Source of the DNA: Microbacterium maritypicum MF109
GTDB lineage: Bacteria > Actinomycetota > Actinomycetes > Actinomycetales > Microbacteriaceae
Length of the DNA stretch: 64,000 nucleotides
Reading direction: 5' to 3'
NCBI RefSeq assembly: GCF_000455825.1
Contig: NZ_ATAO01000013.1
Location: 56,910-120,909 of the forward strand
Shown here: one piece after another, positions 32,210 to 40,662 of the stretch
How the letters are laid out: each line of letters begins with the position of its first letter
Position numbering within the stretch: the stretch's first letter is position 1
The notes under the pieces: model-generated
Told to the model about the DNA's origin: nothing
Database searches by the model: none
The model's input: the letters and a program-made list of their open reading frames with translations, nothing else
Program-made: the position numbers and the translations under genes

Positions 32210-33850
32210 ATGCCCTATTCCGCCCATCGACCGGGTCGCTACGACTCGCAGGGTCGGATCATCCTCGACAGCGAACCCGACGCCGTCACGGATGACCTCG
32301 ACTTCCTGCGTGAGTTCGAGCCCACCGGCACCGACCACGCCACCCGTGAGGTGCCCGAGTCCGTGCCCGCAGAGACGACTCCGATCGCCGACGCGATCGC
32401 CGCGGACGATTCCGCCGCCGAAGAACCCGCTCCGGTGAAGCCGCCGCGGGAGCCGCGCATCCGCCGTCCCCGCGCGAAGCGCGCACCGCGCACTCCCGGT
32501 TCGCGCGCGCGAACCCTCGCGATCCTCGGCGGTGCGGAGGGCGAGATCCTCGACCGTGTTCCCGGCGAGACCCCGCGCTTCGTGCAGATGTTCTTCGTGC
32601 TCGCCGGCACCGCGCTCGTCTCGGCGATCTCGATGCTCTTCGCGCTCACCACCGGGGTGCAGGCGGCCGTCTGGTTGGCCGTGCCCCTGGCGCTCGTCTG
32701 GGCGCTCATCATCTTCAACCTCGACCGATTCCTCACATCGACCATGAGCTCGACCAGGAACGTCTGGCGCCTCATCGGCCTTGCGATCCCGCGCGTGATC
32801 ATGGCCGCGATCATCGGCTTCGTCGTGGCCGAGCCACTCGTGCTGCAGATCTTCCACAACGACATCGCCCGCGAGGTCGCCTCCACCAACATCACCCAGT
32901 CGCAGTCCGACCAGGAGGCGCTCGAGAACGGCCCGGAGAAGATCGCGCTCGACGCGGCATCCGCCAAGGTCGCCGAACTCGAGAACCAGGCGGCGACCGG
33001 CATCGTCGCCGGCACCGACTCCTCGTCGGCGACCGAGTCCGCGGCTCAGGCCACGGTCGACGACGTGACCGCGAAGATGACCGCCCAGCAGGCCGTGATC
33101 GACCAGGCGCGCGTGCTGTACCAGTGCGAGCTCACGGGTGAGGGTGCCGGCACCGTCCCCGGCTGCACCGGCGTCAACGGCCAGGGCGCCAGTTCGGACG
33201 CCGCCAAGGCGCAGCTCGCCGAGGCTCAGCAGACCTACGACGCCCTCGCCGCCCAGCTGCGCACCGCCAACGAGGAGCTCGCCGCGGCCGGCACTGCGGC
33301 GAAGGAGAACACCTCGTCGTCCGAGGCGCAGAACCGCGAGCAGGCGAAGTCGCAGCTGCCGACAGCTCGCGACTCCTACGATCAGGCGCTCGCCGCGTAC
33401 AACGCCCGCGCCGATGCGGTCGCGCAGGGCAACGCCGGAGCGGTCGGCCTGCTCAGTCAGATCAGCGGATTGAACCGGCTGAGCGAGAAGGAGCCCTCGA
33501 TCCTGTGGGCGCACATCCTCATCGCCGCGCTGTTCTTCATGATCGAGCTGCTGCCGGTGCTGGTGAAGGTGCTCACGAGCTACGGTGATCCGAGCCTCTA
33601 CGAGAAAGCCGCCGCGATCCGCAAGCAGGTCGCCCTCGACAAGGTGACGGCCGAGGGCTTCCGAGACCGTGCGCAGATCGTGACGGATCAGACCCAGGGG
33701 ATACAGGCGGAGGCCGGCTCCGGTGAGCCGCAGACGCGTGCGGAACGCCGAGAGGCGGCCGAGGCGCAGGAGCGGGAACGGGCGGAGAAGCGCGCGCAGG
33801 CGCAGACGCTCGAGGAGCAGGAGCAGCTCGTTCGCCCGACGATCGGCTGA
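32210..33850 (+). CDS. DUF4407 domain membrane protein
   Basis: A 546-residue protein. Residues 1-100 are a cytoplasmic, acidic then Arg/Pro-rich region. Three helices at about 125-145, 150-170 and 190-215 include 'WALIIFNLDRFLTSTM', a recognisable DUF4407 motif. A long extracytoplasmic coiled-coil region (~220-430, Ala/Glu/Gln-rich) contains a CELTGEGAGTVPGC disulfide-like loop. A fourth helix at ~440-460 (IAALFFMIELLPVLVKV) precedes a cytoplasmic charged tail. DUF4407 proteins are of unknown function and are widespread in Actinobacteria and Bacteroidetes. It stands alone with a leaderless-type promoter. Confidence 0.82.
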   Translation: MPYSAHRPGRYDSQGRIILDSEPDAVTDDLDFLREFEPTGTDHATREVPESVPAETTPIADAIAADDSAAEEPAPVKPPREPRIRRPRAKRAPRTPGSRARTLAILGGAEGEILDRVPGETPRFVQMFFVLAGTALVSAISMLFALTTGVQAAVWLAVPLALVWALIIFNLDRFLTSTMSSTRNVWRLIGLAIPRVIMAAIIGFVVAEPLVLQIFHNDIAREVASTNITQSQSDQEALENGPEKIALDAASAKVAELENQAATGIVAGTDSSSATESAAQATVDDVTAKMTAQQAVIDQARVLYQCELTGEGAGTVPGCTGVNGQGASSDAAKAQLAEAQQTYDALAAQLRTANEELAAAGTAAKENTSSSEAQNREQAKSQLPTARDSYDQALAAYNARADAVAQGNAGAVGLLSQISGLNRLSEKEPSILWAHILIAALFFMIELLPVLVKVLTSYGDPSLYEKAAAIRKQVALDKVTAEGFRDRAQIVTDQTQGIQAEAGSGEPQTRAERREAAEAQERERAEKRAQAQTLEEQEQLVRPTIG

Positions 33851-33890
33851 ACCGGGCATCGCGGTGCGGCGAGGCTGCGCCAGGCTCCGG

Positions 33891-34199
33891 TCAGGCGGGT
33901 TGGGGAATCCGCTCCGGCATCCGTGGCGCCTGCTGCAGGGAGAGCTCGCCGACCCGGATGCTTCCCCGCACCGGTTCGTCGCGGACGGCGGCGGCGATCG
34001 AGCGGATCAACGCCACGGTCGACGGGGTGCGTGCCCAGCGCGCCCCGGTCAGCGACGCCTCGATGCGGGCGAGCGGATGCTGAAGCGTCACCTCGTGCTG
34101 GCGGACATCATCGCTGAGCCACTCCAGGAGCTGCGCGATGGTCCAATCGGGATTGATCGGTCCAGTCTCTGCAGGACGGCTGGCGAGATGCGTGTTCAT
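33891..34199 (-). CDS. Small hypothetical protein divergent from a MocR regulator
   Basis: A 102-residue soluble protein starting MNTHLASRPAETG. A helix-rich centre (WTIAQLLEWLSDDVRQHEV) and 'TPSTVALIRSIAAAVRDEPV' follow, with a Pro-rich end. I do not recognise the family. The ATG at 34199 is chosen because GATTCT ends six bases upstream, like other leaderless promoters here. Two further upstream ATGs would run into the MocR gene. GGTCCA words flank the start, so it is a probable MocR target. Confidence 0.5.
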   Translation of the reverse strand: MNTHLASRPAETGPINPDWTIAQLLEWLSDDVRQHEVTLQHPLARIEASLTGARWARTPSTVALIRSIAAAVRDEPVRGSIRVGELSLQQAPRMPERIPQPA

Positions 34200-34253
34200 T
34201 GGTCCAGAATCGGTTCTCATGAGCGTGATGGACAGGGCCAATAGCGGGCCAAT
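34140..34253. promoter_or_regulatory. Repeated GG(T/G)CCA words around the MocR divergent start region
   Basis: GGTCCA occurs at 34140-34145, 34159-34164 and 34201-34206. GGCCAAT occurs at 34236-34242 and 34247-34253. Direct and spaced repeats are typical for MocR-type regulators, which bind as domain-swapped dimers. Part of the set lies inside the two coding starts. Confidence 0.45.
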
Positions 34254-35724
34254 GGATCAGGCATCGGCCATTCCTGCGGTACGAGCGGCATCTCTCGTCC
34301 ACGCAGGTGACGTGTCCTCGGAGGCGCTCTCGGCGCGGCTCGGCCGCTGGACACAGGGAGACGGCACTCTCGCCGCCCGGCTCGCGCGAGGCATCGAGGG
34401 TCTGATCGCAAGTGGTGAGCTGCGCCCGGGGGACCGGCTGCCCGCGGAGCGCGCACTGGCAGCGGCAGGGTCCGTCTCGCGCGGCACGGTCGTCGCCGCG
34501 TACGGCGACCTCGCAGACCGCGGTCTCGTCGACCGGCGGCAGGGGAGCGGCACCCGCATCGCCGGGACAGCCGCAACCGCCGTGCCTGCCTCACGACCAG
34601 GACGCGGAGAGGCCCTCTTCTCGGCGCTGCCGAACGCGATCGATCTCCTGCGCACCGTGCCGCAGATCTCCGACCTCGGGGTGCAGCTCATTCGCGATCA
34701 CAAGCCGCGGCTCGACCTCGCCCTGCTGCCGGAGACCGACCCTGCGGGCCTGCCTGCGCTGCGCACCCTCATCGCCGACATGTACGCCGCCGAGGGAACA
34801 CCGACCACACCGGAGCAGATCCTCGTCACGCACGGCGCGCAGCAGGCCATCAGTCTCGTCGTCAACGCGCTCGTGGGCCCAGGCGACATCGTGCTCGCCG
34901 AGGAGATCACCTGGCCGGGCGTCACTGATTCGGTCGGCCTGCGCGGCGGTGCGGTGCACGGCGTCCCGATGGGCGACGACGGTCTCGACGTCGACGCGCT
35001 GGAGCAGGCCCTCGCTCGTCTGCGTCCGGTACTCGTCGCCCTCAACCCGCATCACCAGAACCCGACCGGGTCGCGCCTGCCTGCAGCTGCTCGGCATCGG
35101 GTGGCTGCGCTCGCCGCGCAGTACGGCGTTCCGGTCATCGAGGATCGCGTGCTCGCCGGTATCTCCTTCGACGGGGTGGTGCCGCCCACGCTCGCCGCCG
35201 AGCGCGCCGACGCGCCCGTCATCGTGGTCGAGTCGGTGTCGAAGTGGGTGTGGGCGGGCCTGCGGATCGGCTGGTTGCGGGCGGACCCCGTGCTCGTACG
35301 ACGGCTGCGTGGCGCGCGTCAGCTCGCCGACCAGTCCACCAGCGTGCCGGGTCAGCTGCTCGCTCTCGATCTGATCGCCCGCGCCGACGACCTGCGCCGC
35401 GCGAACAGCCGCATCCATCAGGAGCGGCTCCGGCTGCTGCAGCGACTGATGGCAGAGCACCTGCCCGACTGGACGGTCGAGCCGCCCCGTGGCGGGCTGT
35501 CGCTATGGGTGCGGGTGCCCGTGGGGTCAGCAGCAGCGCTCGCCCGAACGGCGGCCGCACACGGAGTCTCGATCGCCGGAAGTGCGGCGTTCGCCGTTTC
35601 CGCGTCGCCGGACGATCACATCCGCATCCCCTTCACCGCCCCCGACGACGTGCTCGCCGAGGGCATCCGCCGCCTCGGAGCGGCCTGGCGCGAGTATCGG
35701 GAGACTCTCGGGATGTCTTCCTAG
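34219..35724 (+). CDS. MocR-family transcriptional regulator (GntR HTH fused to aminotransferase domain)
   Basis: A 501-residue fusion protein. Residues ~40-105 form a GntR winged helix (LARGIEGLIASGELRPGDRLPAERALAAAGSVSRGTVVAAYGDL). Residues ~130-500 are a class I aminotransferase fold with the PLP lysine in ESVSKWVWAGLRIGW and LNPHHQNPTGSRL. MocR proteins sense PLP or amino compounds; the ligand here is unknown. The start is uncertain: ATG 34219 (CAGAAT -10-like hexamer eight bases upstream), 34228 or 34252. It may control itself and the divergent small gene through the GGTCCA repeats. The 35735 gene follows ten bases after. Confidence 0.88.
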   Translation: MSVMDRANSGPMDQASAIPAVRAASLVHAGDVSSEALSARLGRWTQGDGTLAARLARGIEGLIASGELRPGDRLPAERALAAAGSVSRGTVVAAYGDLADRGLVDRRQGSGTRIAGTAATAVPASRPGRGEALFSALPNAIDLLRTVPQISDLGVQLIRDHKPRLDLALLPETDPAGLPALRTLIADMYAAEGTPTTPEQILVTHGAQQAISLVVNALVGPGDIVLAEEITWPGVTDSVGLRGGAVHGVPMGDDGLDVDALEQALARLRPVLVALNPHHQNPTGSRLPAAARHRVAALAAQYGVPVIEDRVLAGISFDGVVPPTLAAERADAPVIVVESVSKWVWAGLRIGWLRADPVLVRRLRGARQLADQSTSVPGQLLALDLIARADDLRRANSRIHQERLRLLQRLMAEHLPDWTVEPPRGGLSLWVRVPVGSAAALARTAAAHGVSIAGSAAFAVSASPDDHIRIPFTAPDDVLAEGIRRLGAAWREYRETLGMSS

Positions 35725-35727
35725 GCT
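35722..35727 (+). promoter_or_regulatory. Leaderless-type -10 (TAGGCT) of the 35735 gene
   Basis: TAGGCT overlaps the stop of the MocR gene and ends seven bases before the ATG at 35735. Confidence 0.45.
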
Positions 35728-35734
35728 GACCCGC

Positions 35735-36244
35735 ATGACTCGGATGCAACGTCGGACCATGCGGATGCAGACGCTGTGGATCTCGATCGCCGGTGTGCTC
35801 GCCGTCACGATCTATGCTGCGCTCGCCGCGGTGCAGATCTTGGTGTGGACGCCTCTCGCGGCCGCTCCCGGGTTCACTCTCGACCAGATCCGAGCTGAGC
35901 TGAGCGGAGCGGGTGAGTCGCTCAACGCGCCGACGACCATCATGATTCTCGGGGTGGGAGTCGTGCTCGCCCTCGCCCTCGGTGTGATCGCGATGACGTC
36001 GAGGGCCACTCCGATGATCGCGGCTGCCGGCTTCCTGAGTCTGCTCATGCTCGGAGCCCCGGGCTTCTTCTTCGCCTCATTCGCCCCGGGCATGGCGCTG
36101 GCCGATACCTTCATGATCTCGGCGGGCGTCTCCCTCCCCGGAGTGCGAGCGTTCTACATCATCAGCGCCTTCGCGGCAGCCCTGCTGATGCTCGGCGGGG
36201 TGGTCGCCGTGCTCCGGGCACGCGCCGCTCCTGCGTCGGCCTGA
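35735..36244 (+). CDS. Conserved hypothetical four-helix membrane protein
   Basis: A 169-residue protein. After a Met/Arg-rich start (MTRMQRRTMRMQ) come four hydrophobic helices: IAGVLAVTIYAALAAVQILVW, ILGVGVVLALALGVIAM, MIAAAGFLSLLMLGAPGFFFAS, and FYIISAFAAALLMLGGVVAVL. A ~25-residue extracellular loop lies after helix one. No motif that names a family is visible. Later ATGs (35744, 35759) could be the start. It lies ten bases after the MocR gene but also has its own TAGGCT element. Confidence 0.55.
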   Translation: MTRMQRRTMRMQTLWISIAGVLAVTIYAALAAVQILVWTPLAAAPGFTLDQIRAELSGAGESLNAPTTIMILGVGVVLALALGVIAMTSRATPMIAAAGFLSLLMLGAPGFFFASFAPGMALADTFMISAGVSLPGVRAFYIISAFAAALLMLGGVVAVLRARAAPASA

Positions 36245-36284
36245 CCTCTTCCTCGCGTCCGGCCCCGCTGACGGTGTCAGCCAG

Positions 36285-36290
36285 TAGCGT
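36285..36290 (+). promoter_or_regulatory. Leaderless-type -10 (TAGCGT) of the 36297 gene
   Basis: TAGCGT ends six bases before the ATG at 36297. Confidence 0.5.
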
Positions 36291-36296
36291 TGATCC

Positions 36297-37310
36297 ATGG
36301 TCAACTATCGCTATCTCGGCAACAGCGGTCTCAAGGTCTCGGAGATCACCTACGGCAACTGGGTCACCCACGCCTCGCAGGTCGGCGACGACGCCGCCGT
36401 CAAGACCGTCCACGCCGCCCTCGACGCCGGAATCACCACCTTCGACACCGCCGACACGTACGCCAACACGGCGGCGGAGGTCGTGCTCGGCAAGGCCCTG
36501 GAGGGGCAGCGCCGCGAAGGCCTGGAGATCTTCACGAAGGTCTACTTCCCGACCGGTCCGAAGGGGCCGAACGACACCGGCCTGAGCCGCAAGCACATCT
36601 TCGAATCGATCAACGGTTCGCTCGCGCGCCTCGGCACCGACTACGTCGATCTGTACCAGGCACACCGCTTCGACTACGAGACCCCGCTGGAGGAGACGTT
36701 CCAGGCCTTCGCCGACGTCGTCCGCCAGGGCAAGGCGCTCTACATCGGCGTCTCGGAGTGGACCGCCGAGCAGCTGCGCGAAGGGCACGCCCTCGCGAAG
36801 CAGCTCGGCATCCAGCTCATCTCGAACCAGCCCCAGTACTCGATGCTGTGGCGTGTGATCGAGGGCAAGGTCGTCCCGGCGTCCGAAGAGCTCGGCATCT
36901 CGCAGATCGTCTGGTCGCCGATGGCGCAGGGCGTGCTCAGTGGCAAGTACCTGCCGGGTCAGCCGGTGCCGGAGGGCTCGCGCGCCACCGACCCGCACAG
37001 CGGCGCCGACTTCATCAAGAGCTTCCTGCAGGACGACATCCTCACCGCCGTCCAGCGCCTGAAGCCGATCGCCGAGCAGGCCGGCCTGTCGATGCCGCAG
37101 CTCGCGATCGCGTGGGTGCTGCAGAACCCGAACGTGGCGGCCGCACTGGTCGGCGCGTCCCGTCCGGAGCAGCTCGCCGAGACCGTCAAGGCCTCGGGCG
37201 TCAAGCTCGACGCCGACACGATGGCGGCGATCGACGAGGCCCTCGGCGACACGGTCAACCGCGACGCCGAGAACACCTACTCGGTGTCGCCGAAGTCGCG
37301 CCTGGTCTGA
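36297..37310 (+). CDS. Aldo/keto reductase (potassium-channel beta-subunit-like, AKR6 group)
   Basis: A 337-residue NADPH-dependent reductase of the TIM-barrel AKR superfamily. Catalytic residues are D (TFDTADTYANTAAE), Y of the same stretch, K (FTKVYFP) and H (LYQAHRFDYETP). 'RYLGNSGLKVSEITYGNW' and 'VWSPMAQGVLSGKYLPG' are characteristic of the Kv-beta/YghZ group. Substrate is probably an aldehyde such as methylglyoxal. The message is likely leaderless. A long hairpin follows the stop. Confidence 0.88.
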   Translation: MVNYRYLGNSGLKVSEITYGNWVTHASQVGDDAAVKTVHAALDAGITTFDTADTYANTAAEVVLGKALEGQRREGLEIFTKVYFPTGPKGPNDTGLSRKHIFESINGSLARLGTDYVDLYQAHRFDYETPLEETFQAFADVVRQGKALYIGVSEWTAEQLREGHALAKQLGIQLISNQPQYSMLWRVIEGKVVPASEELGISQIVWSPMAQGVLSGKYLPGQPVPEGSRATDPHSGADFIKSFLQDDILTAVQRLKPIAEQAGLSMPQLAIAWVLQNPNVAAALVGASRPEQLAETVKASGVKLDADTMAAIDEALGDTVNRDAENTYSVSPKSRLV

Positions 37311-37324
37311 GTGCCCTGATCTGA

Positions 37325-37408
37325 CGCCGAGACCCATCGGTAACGTCGAGACCCACCCCCGCTGACGTACGCGCGGGTGAGTCTCGACGTTGGGCGTGGG
37401 TCTCGGCG
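37325..37408. terminator. 84-nt near-perfect hairpin between convergent genes (terminator or REP-like element)
   Basis: Outer arms are 12 of 12 (37325-37336 with 37397-37408), second arms 11 of 11 (AACGTCGAGAC 37342-37352 with 37381-37391), and inner CACCC-CGC/GCG-GGGTG 8 of 9. GAGACCCA is also repeated directly inside the left arm. It can end transcription from both sides. Its size and nested symmetry are more like a mobile REP-type element than a plain terminator. Confidence 0.65.
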
Positions 37409-37412
37409 ACGG

Positions 37413-38333
37413 TCATTCCTTGACGGCGCCGGCGGTCAGGCCCTGCACGATCCAGCGGCTCGCGAGAGCGAACATCGCCATGGTCGGCAGGATCGTCAGC
37501 ACCGCGGCGGCGCTCATCGAGCCCCAGTCGATGTTGAAGGTGGAGATGAAGCCGTTCAGCGCCGACGGCACGGTGCGGTTCGCGTCGGTGTTCATGAGCA
37601 CGACCGACAGGAACAGCTCGTTCCAGCAATTGACGAAGTTGAAGATGAACGCCGCGATGATGCCGGGGGTCATCACCGGAACGAGCACCCGGAACAGAGC
37701 GCCGAGGCGTGAGCATCCGTCGATCATCGCCGCCTCTTCGAGCGCGTCCGGCACGTTCTCGAAGAAGCCGCGGAGCATGACGGTCGAGAACGGGATGCAG
37801 ATCGCGATGTAGACGAGGATCAGGCCGGGTTTGGTGTCGACCAGTCCCAGGTCGGTCATCATCGAATACAGCGGACCGAGCGCGATGAACGCCGGAATCA
37901 TCTGCGTGAGCAGGAACGCGATCAGGATCGTCCCCTTGCCGCGGAACTCGAACCGGGCCAGCACGTAGGCGCTCAACAGGGCGATGAGGGTGGCCACGGC
38001 ACCGCCGACGACCGCGACCAGGGCGGAGTTGCCGAGGAAGACGCCGAACGAGCTCTTCTGGAAGAGGCTGATGTAGTTCTCGAGCGACGGCTCGCTCGGC
38101 CAGTACTCGATCGGGAACCGGTTGATCGTCCCCGGCGACTTGATCGACGTCAGCGCGATCCAGTAGAGGGGGAACAGCGTGATCACGAGCCAGAGTCCGA
38201 GACCCACGACGCGGATGACACCGCCGACCGTGACACGCGGCTTCGGACGCGGGGCGGATGCCGGATCGGGGACGGTGATGCGCCGGGTCTCCGTGATCGA
38301 GGAACCTGTCCGCGAGGCGTCTGTCATGGTCAT
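37413..38333 (-). CDS. Carbohydrate ABC transporter permease (MalG type)
   Basis: A 306-residue inner-membrane protein with six helices after a ~40-residue soluble N-terminus. The cytoplasmic EAA loop is 'NVPDALEEAAMIDGCSRLGALFRVLVPVMTPG', as in CUT1 sugar importers. It pairs with the permease encoded just upstream (ATGA overlap) and the solute-binding lipoprotein. No ATPase gene is present, so a shared MsiK-like ATPase encoded elsewhere is expected. Confidence 0.9.
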   Translation of the reverse strand: MTMTDASRTGSSITETRRITVPDPASAPRPKPRVTVGGVIRVVGLGLWLVITLFPLYWIALTSIKSPGTINRFPIEYWPSEPSLENYISLFQKSSFGVFLGNSALVAVVGGAVATLIALLSAYVLARFEFRGKGTILIAFLLTQMIPAFIALGPLYSMMTDLGLVDTKPGLILVYIAICIPFSTVMLRGFFENVPDALEEAAMIDGCSRLGALFRVLVPVMTPGIIAAFIFNFVNCWNELFLSVVLMNTDANRTVPSALNGFISTFNIDWGSMSAAAVLTILPTMAMFALASRWIVQGLTAGAVKE

Positions 38334-39292
38334 CGCTGCACTCTCCGCATCGCCATCAAGTAGAACGCGCAGAACACGAACAGCACCGCCATCACGATGA
38401 GGCCGATCGCGCTCGCGAAGCCGTAGTTGCCCTGCTGGGTGTAGTTGATCATCCAGGTCGTGATGATGTGCGTCTGGTTGGCGGGTCCGCCGTTGGTCAT
38501 CGCGTAGATGATGTCGGGGAAGTTGAAGATCCAGATCACCCGCAGCAGGATCGTCAGCAGCAGCGTCATCGAGATGTACGGGATGATGATCGAGAACAGC
38601 TGCCGGAACTTGCCCGCGCCGTCGAGGCTCGCCGCCTCCAGCATCTCGTCGGGCACCGACTGCAGCGCCGCGAGGATCATGATCGCGAAGAACGTCACGC
38701 CGTACCAGACGTTGGCGACGATCACCGCGAACATCGCGAGCTTCGGATCAGCCAACCAGGGGAGCGGGGCGTCGATCAGCCCCGCCTTCATGAGCAGGTC
38801 GTTGACCACGCCGAACTCCGCGTTGAACATCCAGCGGAACAGCATGCCGATCAGGAAGCCCGACACCGCCCACGGGAAGAACACGAGCGCCTGGTAGAGG
38901 CCGCGGAAGCGGAACCTCTTGCGCAGTGCCAGGGCGATCAGGAATCCGATCACGAGCTGCGGCACGAGCGAGCCGACGACCCAGAGCACGGAGTTCCACG
39001 CCACGGTCGGGAAGGCAGGATCCCGGAACACCGCGAGGAAGTTGTCGAAGCCGACGAACGGCGTCGAGGTGAGGTCCCACAGGTTCCAGTCGTGGAAGGC
39101 CATGCGCGCGCCCTGCAGCATCGGCCAGTAGGTGAACCAGCAGACGAACACGATCGCCGGCGCGAGGAAGGCCAGCAGCGTCCATGCTTGGCGGCCGCGG
39201 AACGGGCGTCGGCGGGATGCCGGGGAGGCCCCGGCGGCGGTCTGCTGCGAAGCAGTGCCGACGGAGCCTCCCTTCTGAGCGGTGCGGGCCAC
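38330..39292 (-). CDS. Carbohydrate ABC transporter permease (MalF type)
   Basis: A 320-residue six-helix permease. 'AWTLLAFLAPAIVFVCWFTYWPMLQGARMAFHDWNL' is the first helix and loop. The EAA loop is 'SVPDEMLEAASLDGAGKFRQLFSIIIPYI'. 'TNGGPANQTHIITTWMINYTQQGNYGFASAIG' is typical of MalF-like CUT1 subunits. The start is a GTG three bases after the stop of the binding-protein gene. The 3' end overlaps the MalG-type gene. Confidence 0.9.
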   Translation of the reverse strand: MARTAQKGGSVGTASQQTAAGASPASRRRPFRGRQAWTLLAFLAPAIVFVCWFTYWPMLQGARMAFHDWNLWDLTSTPFVGFDNFLAVFRDPAFPTVAWNSVLWVVGSLVPQLVIGFLIALALRKRFRFRGLYQALVFFPWAVSGFLIGMLFRWMFNAEFGVVNDLLMKAGLIDAPLPWLADPKLAMFAVIVANVWYGVTFFAIMILAALQSVPDEMLEAASLDGAGKFRQLFSIIIPYISMTLLLTILLRVIWIFNFPDIIYAMTNGGPANQTHIITTWMINYTQQGNYGFASAIGLIVMAVLFVFCAFYLMAMRRVQR

Positions 39293-39295
39293 AGG

Positions 39296-40606
39296 TCAGC
39301 CCTTTTCCGCGGCGTACTTCTCGGTCCAGAACGCATCCCACGAGGCCAGCAGGTCGCTGGTCGACATGTTGCCCAGCAGCACGTTCTGCACGTCCTGGTC
39401 GGACTTCTGGATCCACTCGGTCCACCAGCTGACCCCGCGCGGCTGGCGCACGTTGACGTAGGTCTCCGGGTCTTCGGTCATGGTGACGTAGCTGGTCCAC
39501 GGGCCGGACGAGTAGAACTCGTCGTCGGCGGCGGCCGTGATGATCGGCACCAGGCTGTTGGCCTGTGCGAACTCGGTGGCGGGCTCGGCGGACGACAGGA
39601 ACTCGACGAGCTTGACGGCCGCCTCCTTGTTCTCGCTGTTCTCGGCGACGCCCCAGCCCGCGACGGCGAGTGGCTGCGCGGCCTTGCCCGAGGGGCCGAC
39701 GAGCAGGGGAGCGGTGTCCCACTGGTCCTCGGTCAGCGAGGAGTCCTGCACGGTCGCGATGACCTCGGGGTCCTGCAGCAGGAACGCCGTGGTGCCGTTC
39801 GTGAAGCCGGCGACCATCTCGGGGTAGCCCCACGAGACCGCGGAGGGCGGGGAGGCTTCCTTGAACAGATCGAAGTAGTCGTCGACGGCGTCCTGTGCCT
39901 CGGGTGCGGCGAAGATCGTCGAGCCGTCCTCCATCAGGAACGCGTCGTCGACGTCGAGTCCGTCGATCGTGTACGCCTCGATCGCCGCGACCACGTTGCT
40001 GTTGGCGTTCTGACCGCCGCGGAAGGCGTAGCCGTAGATGTTGTTCGACGGGTCCTGGATCGTGCTCGCCTGCTCCAGAAGGTCCTTCCAGCTGTGCGGC
40101 GGACCGTCGAAGCCCGCGTCCTTCACCAGGTCGGTGCGGTAGAACAGCGACAGCCCGTAGAAGCCGTAGGGCACGAAATAGCTCTTGCCGTCGGCGGCGA
40201 CCGAAGCGGACTGGGCGTTGTCGGTCAGCGCGTCCCAGCCGTCCCACTTCTCGAGGTCGGGGCCCAGGTCGTAGAGCCAGCCGTTGTTCGCGAACGGCCC
40301 GACCGTGATGTCACGCACCTCCAGCACGTCGACGCCCTTGCCGGACTGCAGCATCTGCTGGATCTTCGCGTCGGCCTGCTCGGTGGGAGGCGAGACGAGG
40401 TTGACCGTGATCTTCGGGTTCGCCTTCTCGAAGTCGTCGAGCAGCCCGCGCAGGAGCTCGGTGCGGGCGGGGTTGGTCAGGCTCTCGACCATCTGCAGGG
40501 TGACGGTGCCGTCGGTGGACGGGCCGGAGCTTGCGGAACAGCCGGTGAGAGCGAGGACGGCGACGGTGCCGAATCCCGCTGCGGTCGTCAAGATCTTGTT
40601 CTTCAC
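39296..40606 (-). CDS. Extracellular sugar-binding lipoprotein (SBP family 1)
   Basis: A 436-residue binding protein. It has a signal peptide with lipobox LALTGC (lipidated C23), then the family 1 fold: 'VTLQMVESLTNPARTELLRGLLDDFEKANPKITVNLV', 'YFVPYGFYGLSLFYRTDLVKDAGFDGPPHSWKDLLE' and 'GTTAFLLQDPEVIATV'. Many Trp residues near the C-terminus (VSWWTEW) suggest a glycan or sugar ligand. It feeds the two downstream permeases. The ligand is unknown; the aminotransferase upstream in the same transcript could process an amino-containing product. Confidence 0.9.
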   Translation of the reverse strand: MKNKILTTAAGFGTVAVLALTGCSASSGPSTDGTVTLQMVESLTNPARTELLRGLLDDFEKANPKITVNLVSPPTEQADAKIQQMLQSGKGVDVLEVRDITVGPFANNGWLYDLGPDLEKWDGWDALTDNAQSASVAADGKSYFVPYGFYGLSLFYRTDLVKDAGFDGPPHSWKDLLEQASTIQDPSNNIYGYAFRGGQNANSNVVAAIEAYTIDGLDVDDAFLMEDGSTIFAAPEAQDAVDDYFDLFKEASPPSAVSWGYPEMVAGFTNGTTAFLLQDPEVIATVQDSSLTEDQWDTAPLLVGPSGKAAQPLAVAGWGVAENSENKEAAVKLVEFLSSAEPATEFAQANSLVPIITAAADDEFYSSGPWTSYVTMTEDPETYVNVRQPRGVSWWTEWIQKSDQDVQNVLLGNMSTSDLLASWDAFWTEKYAAEKG

Positions 40607-40628
40607 GATGTGCCTCTCGGTGGGGTGG

Positions 40629-40662
40629 GGGTGGGTGTTGCGGTCGGGTGGGTGTTGCGGTC
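40629..40662. repeat. 17-bp tandem duplication in the aminotransferase-SBP spacer
   Basis: GGGTGGGTGTTGCGGTC occurs twice in direct succession just downstream of the aminotransferase stop. It looks like a recent tandem duplication in a G-rich spacer. Confidence 0.6.
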
